A stretch of DNA of 64,000 bases from Episyrphus balteatus. Taxonomy: Eukaryota; Arthropoda; Insecta; Diptera; Syrphidae. The notes beneath the pieces were generated by a model. It saw only the letters and a list, made by a program, of their open reading frames with translations. It did no database searches and was not told the DNA's origin. The DNA lies in the NCBI RefSeq assembly GCF_945859705.1, contig NC_079136.1:84568867-84632866 (forward strand). The letters are read 5' to 3'. Below, piece after piece: positions 58,301 to 64,000 of the stretch (its first letter is position 1; each line of letters opens with the position of its first letter). Made by a program: the position numbers and the translations under genes.

Positions 58301-60911
58301 AATCATCGATACAACCATTTGAAGAACTCATTTTGCCAGAAAGAAAACAAGGAGTGGTCTGTTATGTTTTTATTATATTTGATGCAGGTGAAATAATTTC
58401 CCCTTTTAGTTCCAGTTGTTCAAGTACGATTCGGATGATCTAGGTGTCTCCTTGGCTGTAAATACCAATCATAATGAACTTATTAAATATTGTGGAATGC
58501 TTCTTAAGTCGGAGTTTATGGAAAAGTATGTTTGACATATTATAGCATGTTTATAAAAGTATATATTTTTGAATTACCTTACATTTGAACTTATTTTACG
58601 TTTGATTACTAATATTTTTTTAACTTTTATGCGTTAAACATTTTTTTTTTTGCTAAATGTTGGCCTTTCTTCAGGAATCGTATCAAGTAAAACGTTTTTC
58701 TTTGTACTGTACCTGAGCGAGTTACATGAAATAGGGACAAATAAAATAAGACTAAATGTAAAATTTGGCTGAGTTCGGAATATATGTACATATGTTAAAC
58801 TTTATTTCAATTTCCAAGGAAAAATTAAAATAAGCTTTAGATTTGGAAATAGAATGAAATAATTTTTTTTACAAAAAACTGATATTAATATCAAGGTTTT
58901 TGAAAGTTTTTTTTTGTATTTGATTTTGTAAATCTTCCAAAAAAGAGTGAATCTCAAATTTATTCCAAGTTTTCAAAACTAGCTTCCGCGCTAGAATCTA
59001 GAGATTCCCTTAAAAGTTGTTAGGATAAGTTCCTCAATCTCAGTGGTTTCACTGTTTTCGGGGCACAGACGACCACTTAAGTTTTGCCGATTTAAACAAA
59101 GTAATTTGGACAGAGAAAAGAGGCTCAAATTTCTGCCCCATCATACCTATCTTAACTTTATGTGTAGGTATTTTAATAAATGTTCTAAAAAAATTAAATT
59201 GTCTTAAAAAAAACAAAATATTTCTCTGAAGACAACAAGTGAAAACAATTGACATTATCTAAGCAAAAAGCTAGATGGGCGTGTAAAGTATTGAATTTAA
59301 CTTCTTGACAACATCTTATATTAACGGTCTTTTTCTAAGACATTAAGAAATTCAAGCTAAGTTAATAATATTTAAAAATCCAAAATTTTTAGGTTGGGTT
59401 TCGTTGCCATTCAATTTAAATAGTAAATAAATGTCCCTTTTTTTCGGGGTTGTAAAAATATCAATTGAAAATCTGCATTAAAAAAATATTTATTGCAAAT
59501 AAAAAAAATTTGCATTAAAAAAAATATTTATTGTTACTGAACAAATTTGGATTAAAAAAATTTTTTTATTGCAACTGAAAAATATATAATTTGAATTAAA
59601 AAAAAAATATTAATTGCAAGTAAAAAAATTTTTGTTATTGCAACTGAATTAAAATATTTTATTTTATTAAAACATTAAAATATTTTGCACAAAACAAATG
59701 TTCTGCACTGAAAAAAAATTCAATGCAAAATGTGTGGATTCATTTTTTTTAATATTCGTCGACTTTCTTACAATTTTGTACATTTGAACATATATGTTTA
59801 ATATAAGCTATTTCAACTATAATATTAAACCTAATGTATGCTCAAATAGCCAATTTTTTTTTTTCAATGCAGGAAATTTTTTTTTTATAAAAATTTTTTT
59901 TTTTGATATATTTTTATTTTTCAATGCAAATATTTCTCAGTTGCAATAACATTTTTTTTAATGTAAATTTATTTTTATTTGCAATAAATATTTTTTTTCA
60001 TGCAGTACAATTTTTTTTAATGAAGTTGCAATAAATATTTTTTTAATGCAAACATTTTTTATTTGCAATAAATATTTTTTTTTAATCTGTAATGGAAAAA
60101 AAATGCATTAAAAAAATATATTTTTAGAATCCTGCTTGTTTTAGATCTATAAAAACATATTAAGTTCCCTAAAACAAAATCTCTTAAGGATTATTTAGTG
60201 TGCAGAAAAAAAACACATTTTATATCAAAAAAGTTTGTTGTGCTACAAATATTTCTTACCGACCCGACTATTTGTTCGGCCGACTGACTGTGCCGTTAGG
60301 AAAGTCTACATTAAATTGTTCTTGGTCTCTTTATGTAAAGGTATTTCATAATAAAATAAATCTTTCACAACTTCAGATTCCCTATTAAACTATGTACATA
60401 AAAAAGCAGGGCATCAGTGGCGTATACGCAACATCAGTCAATTCATTTCGTATACATATATGTAATTATTTTTTTGTTATTTTAATTTCAGTGGTTTTTC
60501 ACGTAGCAGCATTATTAACATACTTATGCATGTTTTTGGAGTTGCTCAATTGAGTTCAATTCATTTGGGACACGACCGAAATTTTTCATTGTTAGTAACA
60601 AATGAAAAAAGCACCAAAGTAAGAAATTATAAAAAAAAAAAAAAACAATTCTTTCAATTCCAATTAATTTTGCATAAATGTTTGTCTCATCAAAGATCGA
60701 AGGATGCTTTTGCAATACACAAATCATAAATGGAGATGATAACGTTGGGCAACATTTTGATTTTACCATGATTCACACTGATGATGTATCAAATGATATC
60801 TTGCATAAATGGAATACAACAATGGACTTTAAGCAATCCACTAAAACAAAGTGGTATAATGTTATTGGCAATATTGAACGTACTACCGGATCAGATGATA
60901 ACGGATGGAAG
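37320..60911 (+). CDS. large lipid transfer protein (apoLTP / apolipophorin family), 5' 15 exons
   Basis: Coding exons: 37320-37353, 37790-37995, 50687-50914, 50975-51285, 51440-51966, 52043-52177, 56718-56890, 56949-57166, 57221-57440, 57504-57732, 57795-58008, 58071-58353 (end uncertain), 58410-58525, 60492-60618, 60696-60911. All junctions keep one frame and give about 1079 residues. The order is a signal peptide, a vitellogenin_N lipid-binding module (the YEYEG strand near residue 40 through a helical domain with WPIFES near 545), then the following beta-sheet domain. The family covers MTP, apolipophorin, vitellogenin and apoLTP. MTP, at roughly 900 residues, would already have ended, and exon 15 finishes at a GT donor, so this is a longer haemolymph lipoprotein-type member. 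apoLTP is my preferred guess over apolipophorin I/II, unproven. Probably fat-body-made, secreted and lipid-carrying. Confidence 0.8.
37790..37995 (+). CDS. lipid-transfer gene, exon 2 (N-terminal YEYEG strand)
   Basis: The acceptor is a long T-tract ending TTACTTCAG at 37789 and the donor is GTAAGT at 37996. It encodes the end of the signal peptide, then the first vitellogenin_N strand (LYEYEGNVAVG) and a SSGWVVRGKLTLQR segment. It ends in phase 0. Confidence 0.9.
38055..39060. repeat. degenerate CGTTAATGAA-type repeat block in intron 2
   Basis: The same imperfect palindrome CGTTGAGCCAACGAAA appears at both edges (about 38061 and 39022), and a third, split version near 38115. Between them are many variants of CGAAATTTTTCGTTA, TTAATTGATGAA and TTACGAAAA in both orientations. 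It behaves like an AT-rich foldback built of short words. No coding frame. Confidence 0.55.
40339..41531. mobile_element. hAT-like insertion (CAGGGTGTGTCA end) inside copy B
   Basis: Starts CAGGGTGTGTCA and ends TGACACACCCT(ATA). Inside the ends, GGCTCGCTCAA (about 40471) and TTGAGCGAGCC (about 41403) are also inverted. TGAACAG is present on both sides (40332-40338 and 41532-41538). The uninterrupted site in copy A (about 46414-46430, reversed) has one TGAACAG, confirming an insertion with target duplication. It carries a GTCT-microsatellite element within it. Confidence 0.8.
40526..41240 (-). repeat. dispersed GTCT-microsatellite element, copy 3 (innermost of three layers)
   Basis: Opens TGCACGACTGGGTCGCAC and TACTTGCTCTT; closes TACTTGCCCTATAGAGCAAGT. 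It keeps the CTCCATCATCGTAATGT block and an (ACAGACGC)n stretch at 41091-41115 in place of CTGT units. Confidence 0.8.
42336..45235. other. intron sequence, no feature seen
   Basis: AT-rich part of intron 2. Open frames at 42581-42934, 43154-43391 and 43617-43811 lie on both strands and have no domain. Confidence 0.5.
45236..46518 (+). mobile_element. TAGGGGAGAGTGGGGCAC-ended element, copy A (uninterrupted)
   Basis: TAGGGGAGAGTGGGGCAC at 45236 and CCCCCACTCTCCCCTA to 46518 are inverted repeats. Further in, TTTTGAACA and TGTTCAAA words recur many times in both orientations (GAACATGTTCAAAA near 45624). TA at each edge may be the target duplication. No coding frame. Confidence 0.85.
46519..47760. 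other. intron sequence, no feature seen
   Basis: AT-rich DNA in intron 2 of the lipid-transfer gene, with no recognisable repeat end, exon or RNA. Confidence 0.5.
47764..47959. mobile_element. 200-bp hairpin MITE (CCACGTGATCCATATAGAT arms)
   Basis: CCACGTGATCCATATAGATC on the left is mirrored by GATTATCTATATGGATCAAGTGG-type sequence on the right. The arms continue through AACACGT, ACAACAACTACATGAGATC, TTGCTTTTCATCAGGATCAC to a centre near 47861. Two further small palindromes, GATCACGATTCGTGATC and CATGGTCATG, sit at the centre. The whole copy folds on itself. The overlapping open frame at 47753-47998 is a by-product. Confidence 0.85.
48069..48300. repeat. CATAGCCGTATTTAAGGGGGGG repeat, copy 1 (partial)
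   Basis: Begins CATAGCCGTATTTAAGGGG and shares the next roughly 200 bases with 53719-53910 (CCCCCGAAATTTTTTT, TTTTAGTGAT, GAAAATCTCC). Its far end was not found. Confidence 0.65.
49092..49468. mobile_element. palindromic MITE (CCTAG-ACGCAGCTGAAGCG ends), copy 2
   Basis: Starts CCTAGAACGCAGCTGAAGCG and ends near CGCTTTAGCTACGTAC with CCTACTAGG. The interior matches the 13993-14191 copy reversed. It lies in intron 2 of the lipid-transfer gene. Confidence 0.75.
49590..49790. mobile_element. palindromic MITE, copy 3 (one end only)
   Basis: Carries TTGAACGAAATTAAATTTGT and finishes CGCTTCAGCTGCGTACTAGG, very close to copy 1 in the same orientation, but the left inverted end is missing. Confidence 0.75.
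50687..51285 (+). CDS. lipid-transfer gene, exons 3-4 (50687-50914, 50975-51285)
   Basis: Exon 3 continues exon 2 in phase across a 12.7-kb intron (LSIDEVRLN...LKRAIASTLQFQM), the typical vitellogenin_N stretch leading to the loop with GxC. Exon 4 gives TGIHGKCSTEYFVS, HSEAVHITRSN and ESTGEAQYINS. Donors are GTAACC (50915, weak) and GTAAGA (51286). The 60-nt intron between the exons is normal for a fly. Confidence 0.9.
51440..52177 (+). CDS. lipid-transfer gene, exons 5-6 (51440-51966, 52043-52177), helical domain
   Basis: The acceptor TTGTGCAG at 51439 is preferred over the earlier CAG at 51339 because only the former keeps the frame (two bases carried from exon 4). The product is helix-rich (HPQMQEALITTASDMLNSLAEGL, LSQMDYQSLQKLY), matching the alpha-helical horseshoe of vitellogenin_N. 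Exon 6 ends at GTAAGT (52178) with one base carried on. Confidence 0.88.
52178..53718. other. intron sequence, no feature seen
   Basis: First part of the 4.5-kb intron 6. AT-rich, no element end recognised. Confidence 0.5.
53719..55289. mobile_element. CATAGCCGTA-ended element with long G-run, copy 2
   Basis: CATAGCCGTATTTAGG followed by a run of G (53735 on) at the left, and CCTAGCTACGGCTATG at the right (to 55289), are inverted. A C-run just inside the left end can pair with the G-run. A 232-bp tandem duplication lies within. No coding frame. Partial copy at 48069. Confidence 0.7.
54340..54690. repeat. 232-bp direct duplication inside the CATAGCCGTA element
   Basis: GAAAACTGGTAAAAA begins at 54351 and 54583. 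The following CATTTTCGATTTTCTAACGG and CGGATTCGAGCTCAGC blocks are repeated with it. Confidence 0.85.
55440..56040. repeat. half of a foldback related to the 16618-17632 layers
   Basis: First a GTCCATAATGGAC / CACTTGGGTGGGTTATAAG stretch with inverted words. Then 55928-56039 repeats one arm of the 17022-17257 palindrome (AAACGCGAAGCGGAAAAAAA, CAATTTTGAGGTGTGAAAAT). The matching opposite arm is absent. Confidence 0.7.
56718..57440 (+). CDS. lipid-transfer gene, exons 7-9 (56718-56890, 56949-57166, 57221-57440)
   Basis: Exon 7 restores the frame after a 4.5-kb intron. The helical domain ends with WATLPLATTRPDKIYEIYWPIFES, NATLELRVAAVTLLL and a YMHRHLPQ segment. Exon 9 opens the next sheet domain (YRDSKFGIGAMLQAFVVGDPISDLPV), resembling the DUF1943-type region that follows vitellogenin_N. 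Introns are 58 and 54 nt. Confidence 0.9.
57504..58008 (+). CDS. lipid-transfer gene, exons 10-11 (57504-57732, 57795-58008)
   Basis: Frame is kept through one-base and two-base phases, with donors GTAATG (57733) and GTAGCA (58009). The peptide includes LYIKARGLPDAVIGRLMKP, a beta-rich DUF1943-like part, then GKSVLSFYLNQQSY and a MTKYAVPTVLGTAADVLLQT stretch with its hydrophobic strands. Confidence 0.9.
58071..58525 (+). CDS. lipid-transfer gene, exons 12-13 (58071-58353?, 58410-58525)
   Basis: Exon 12 begins after ATTTCAG with RYSSYASCRSRSYNPFLNL. Exon 13 begins FQLFKYDSDDLGVSLAVN and ends at GTATGT (58526) with two bases carried on. Joining them in frame needs a phase-0 donor. The best-placed one, GTGGTC at 58354, gives a 57-nt intron but is non-consensus, while the strong donor at 58388 (GTGAAA) is out of frame. 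The exact edge of exon 12 is therefore open. Confidence 0.7.
59455..60125. repeat. GCATTAAAAAAA / TTTATTGCAA foldback cluster, copy in intron 13
   Basis: The left half repeats GCATTAAAAAAATATTTATT words; the right half (59870-60080) carries the complements, GCAATAAATATTTTTTTTAA. Together they form an AT-only foldback like those at 31610-31930. Confidence 0.6.
60492..60911 (+). CDS. lipid-transfer gene, exons 14-15 (60492-60618, 60696-60911), runs on past the window
   Basis: Exon 14 (NGFSRSSIINILMHVFG...NEKSTK) and exon 15 (IEGCFCNTQIINGDD...SDDNGWK) are in frame with the upstream exons. Exon 15 ends at AAG|GTATAA. Read through, it would stop at once, so the GT at 60912 is taken as a splice donor and the protein as continuing beyond 64000. 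No later exon is visible on the plus strand up to the window end. Confidence 0.8.
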
Positions 60912-61196
60912 GTATAAAATATTTTATATAGATAAAAAAAAAAATTTTAAAGGAGTAGTAGGAATAAAAACCTGCGTTTTCCAAAGCTGTTTTTGGTACT
61001 AAATTTTAAAGGCTCTTTAGGCCAATTTCCGAATCGAAATCAGGATCCATATATTAACTCTTTGATAAATTGAATAGAATTTTTCCGACCCCCTTAGAAC
61101 TTTCATAAATTCAGTTTTTTACAAATTGACAAGACTTTGTTATTTTAAAATCAAAAAGTTTTAGTTTTTTTTTTTCAAAAAACATTTAAATTTAAA

Positions 61197-61202
61197 TTTA
61201 TT
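61197..61202 (-). terminator. AATAAA polyadenylation signal of the arginine kinase gene
   Basis: Read on the minus strand, AATAAA begins a few bases after the TAG stop (61207-61209). It is the first such signal downstream and would make the 3'UTR very short. Confidence 0.45.
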
Positions 61203-61206
61203 TTCT

Positions 61207-62439
61207 CTATTCATTTAATTCCTCATCTTCTTCGGCTTTAATAAGTTCTGCTATACCATCATGCAACATTTTAACCAATTCAAATTCGGTGTGTCCCAAC
61301 CGACGTTTATTCGAAATATCCATTATACCATCTTCGATTTCAGTATGTTCACCACCTGTTCCACGAATTTGTAAATTCAATTGATCCATCAAACTTGTCA
61401 ATCTTTCCATATTTTTTGCCATCAATGGTAATTTAATGTGCACTGATGCACGTAGAGTTGTACCCAAATTAGTAGGACAAGCTGTCAAAAATCCGTAACG
61501 GTCGTGATGAGAAAAATTCAAACGTTCTTCTAATGCTCTTAATCCTTTCACCATACGATGATAAACATCACCTATAAAATTGATTTTTTTAACTTTCAAT
61601 TCAATGGTCGTCGATAATGTAAAATTCTTCACCTATATCACCATTAGGAGTCATTGATATAATTCGCATATGATCCTCCTCATTAACCCAAACTAAAAAT
61701 GTTTCGGCAGGATTGTGAAATATGCCACGGCCTGTTGGCCAAAAACGATAGCAACCAGCCGTTGACAAAAACTCATCACCTTTTCGAAACAATATCCTAC
61801 GATTAACCATTTCAGCTTGAGTATCTACATCTATATCCTTTAACGATAAATAAACTCCAGCATGTTCCTCATCCAAGGACTCAACTGCTTCAATAATCTA
61901 AAAATACAAAATTTCAAGGTTTCCTTAAAAGTTTGTTAGCATCACTTTGTACACAAACTCATACCTTTTGTTCGATTTCTACCAATTGACCTTCTGTCAA
62001 CTTGGGAAAGAACGGATATTCCACCAAATTACGAGCAATACGAATTCTTGTTGAAACAATGTACTTGTGATCCGGATCGAGGTTTTCGATTTCATCTATA
62101 TCACCCCAATCCGAGTCCTTCTGCAAGCGTTCCTCGCTCGCATTTTCTGACTGTCCATGGTAATCCACTATTATGGGATCAAATAGACTCCGATAGACAT
62201 CATAGGATGCTATATCGGCAGCATACACACCAACCGCCGATGCATGGTGCTCGAATCCGGATTTTAAACAATCGAGTAGGTTTGCCTCGACAGGTCCTGG
62301 AGTGAAGGTCTTCTTTAACTCATCGCAAATCTCTTTTGTTAGGTGTTTTCGCAACAAGGAATCAACACATTCCTCGTCTTCCATTAGTGATTTAAATCCT
62401 TCATCTATTTTGATGGCTATCTCATCGGGAGTTAGCTTT
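61207..62439 (-). CDS. exons 3-5 of the kinase gene: arginine kinase domain
   Basis: Exon 3 opens KLTPDEIAIKIDEGFKSL and carries the N-terminal helical domain, the DPIIVDYHG loop and STRIRIARNL. Exon 4 has CRFWPTGRGIFHN and VNEEDHMRIISM. Exon 5 has FSHHDRYGF, CPTNLGTTLRASVH, EHTE and DISNKRRLG. It ends with an acidic tail, KAEEDEELNE, longer than in common arginine kinases. All ATP- and arginine-contacting residues I know for the family (the STRxR arginines, R in HxRIIS, R in TLRAS, R of RGT, E of NEED, C of CPTN) are in place, so the enzyme should be active. Confidence 0.93.
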
Positions 62440-62825
62440 CTATAAGACAATGGAAAATACGAGTAAATATGGGTCATGAAAAGAGAAAGATTGAAAATTG
62501 AATATTACACTTTCAATTTCATCCTTTCTAATTCTTGTTCTAGCCGATTAATTGTTCGATTGGCTTCTTCCACTTCAACCTTTAAGGCGTCATACATAGC
62601 ATCATCTGGACACGACTCACACATGTATTTGCGGACAAATCGGATGGCATCGTTTGGTTTATTTTGTTCTTCGTAGAGTTTTATTAGGGACTTGCTTAGT
62701 GCATCAACCACACCACTTCTCTCCAAGTATTTTCGAAATTGGGTTCTTTTAGCTTCCAGCTGAGATAGAGGCAATACAAAAATTAAATGCAATTAGAATA
62801 TTAAATCAAGACTCACAGATGTCAT
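61207..62825 (-). CDS. MYCBP-like domain fused to arginine kinase, 454 aa, complete
   Basis: Five coding exons on the minus strand: 62825-62817, 62759-62509, 62439-61965, 61897-61633, 61571-61207. Introns of 57, 69, 67 and 61 nt have GT-AG ends, and the total is 1365 nt, an exact number of codons. Residues 1-87 resemble MYCBP/AMY-1. From about 88 on is a whole ATP:guanido phosphotransferase, which transfers phosphate between ATP and arginine. Present are the substrate loop SAVGVYAAD, phosphate-binding STRIR, WPTGRG, the catalytic NEEDH, the reactive cysteine in CPTNLGT, and RGTGGEHTE. The usual arginine kinase is about 356 residues, so the extra length is the N-terminal domain. Two departures from the usual family sequence are SAVG for SGVG and RGTGGEH for RGTRGEH; the latter is creatine-kinase-like. 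Probably the counterpart of the longer third arginine kinase of Drosophila (from memory CG4546, unverified). Confidence 0.92.
62509..62825 (-). CDS. exons 1-2 of the kinase gene: MYCBP/AMY-1-like N-terminal domain
   Basis: Exon 1 codes only MTS, from the ATG at 62825-62823 to a GTGAGT donor at 62816. Exon 2 starts after ATCTCAG at 62760 with LEAKRTQFRKYLERSGVVDA. The helical motif RxQFRKYLExSGVxDALxKxLxxLYEE with the following KPNDAIxFV is characteristic of c-Myc-binding protein. The domain ends with a coiled-coil (VEEANRTINRLEQELERMK) and the exon ends AAAGT|GTAATA, two bases into a codon, which fits the kinase exon's acceptor. An unspliced start at 62792 (MHLIFVLPLSQ) would translate the acceptor tract and is rejected. 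Confidence 0.85.
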
Positions 62826-64000
62826 ATTATTCTTTATTTTATATTTATTTAAATTTTTTTTCTACACTGGATTTAAATGGTTAATAGTTTTGTTTTTGAC
62901 CAAAATATTTGCTTGTATATTTTTAGTTGTTTTGTTTTTTCTATTTGGAATATAATTTCGATCAAACAAATTTTTAAAGTGAACGTTGCTAGGATCGTTG
63001 AAAATTCAAGATTTTGTTTGGATGTAAGTGGTTATGGAAACACTTTATAAATTGACCATTTGAAAACATTTTTTTTGGTTGCATTGTATATTGTATTGTA
63101 CATGATATTTCTAAGTTTGAGCCAGGGTTGTAAAAAATGAGGCGTTATATTTGGAAGTGGTTAGTCCACGTAAAAAAACATTATAGGCTATTGATTATGT
63201 CGAAAAAAACAGGGCAATAAGGAACTAAGACGTTCACGGGTTTTTATTGCAGGAATCGTTCAATGGGTTATAAAAGAACATAAAACCGCAGAGTGCTATT
63301 AAATGAGAGGGTGGAAACTGAAGATAGGGGTGTAAAAGCCCCCTTTTTGGTTTTTTCAATATATCTCGTAAACCGAGCAAAATTTTAGTATATTGCTCTC
63401 AAAACTTTTTGTAGAGAATTGAATTTCCTATTAGAATAATGTTTTTTAAAAATTGAAAAAAAAAATTTCCATACCAAAATAGTCGAAACAATCATAAAAA
63501 AATATCAAAAAAATCGATTTTTTGAGTTTTTTTGCTTTTTTAGTTGTACATTTTTTTTGGGTTGAGATAGACATAAACATTGCTGCAAAGAAAAAAAGAA
63601 GATTAAATTTCCTTCAAAACCCTGTACTCACTAATTTTTTTCATTGAAAATTAACCGAAGTATGGCCATTTTAATTTATCTTTTTTTCGCATTTTTAGTT
63701 TTACTCAAGTAAAACAGAAACATTTGAGGGGAAAGTACGATAACTTAAGCACCAAGAACTGATAATGAGATTTTGTAGAGGGGTTAAATACAATCATTGT
63801 TTACTATGGGAGGGGGGGTCTATGTCCCCCAGTTTTGGAAGGAGGGGCAATTTTCTAAAAAAAATACTTAAAATAAAAAAAAAAATATTAAAAAACCACG
63901 GCAACACTCACAGTTTTGATTGATACTTTTTTCAAAAGCTAGAATTATAAACTTAATATTAATTTTAAAATGAAGTTATTTTAATCAATTGTTTTTGAAA
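62826..64000. other. AT-rich DNA upstream of the kinase gene, no gene seen
   Basis: Holds the promoter of the minus-strand kinase gene (an A/T-rich AAATATAAAATAAAG lies just upstream of its ATG) but no clear TATA or initiator can be chosen. Two G-rich spots (AGGGGTGTAAAAGCCCCC near 63326 and GGGAGGGGGGGTC near 63808) stand out. No further exon of the plus-strand lipid-transfer gene is visible. Confidence 0.45.

Noticed and set aside
37320..60911. Identification as microsomal triglyceride transfer protein
   Set aside because: MTP would end at about 900 residues; this frame passes 1070 and still ends at a splice donor.
62505..62792. Separate 95-codon MYCBP-like gene starting MHLIFVLPLSQ
   Set aside because: Those first residues translate a pyrimidine tract ending CTCAG. 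Splicing to MTS upstream and to the kinase exon downstream both keep the frame.

Overview
The window looks like nuclear DNA of an insect, most likely a fly (Diptera). It is AT-rich. It carries two intron-containing protein genes with mostly 50-80 nt introns and a Drosophila-like AAAATG start context, and its repeats are hAT-, piggyBac- and foldback-type elements plus one non-LTR retrotransposon. The species cannot be fixed from the sequence.

Layout. Bases 1-4671 are a 13-bp satellite array (TTTTGTCGACGAC and relatives) that runs off the left edge. Bases 4672-37319 hold no gene I can support except the reverse transcriptase ORF of a LINE (21867-24680, minus strand). The rest of that stretch is AT-rich DNA full of non-autonomous elements. 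Several have intact terminal inverted repeats and target-site duplications, and several sit inside one another: a piggyBac-type MITE in an AGCTC-armed foldback, a palindromic MITE in a hAT-like element, and a foldback with at least three nested inverted-repeat layers.

From 37320 to at least 60911 on the plus strand lies the 5' part of a large lipid transfer protein gene (vitellogenin_N / apolipophorin / apoLTP family). I could place 15 exons that join in one frame into about 1079 residues starting with a signal peptide. The last exon ends at a splice donor, so the gene continues past the window. Its second intron (37996-50686) and the 52178-56717 and 58526-60491 introns are packed with repeats.

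From 62825 down to 61207 on the minus strand is a compact complete gene of five coding exons. It encodes a 454-residue protein that joins an N-terminal MYCBP/AMY-1-like domain to a full arginine kinase. It lies downstream of the last visible lipid-transfer exon on the opposite strand, so it is probably nested in an intron of that gene. The two genes would serve lipid transport (secreted) and phosphagen energy buffering (intracellular); nothing in the sequence links their functions. Bases 62826-64000 show only AT-rich DNA.
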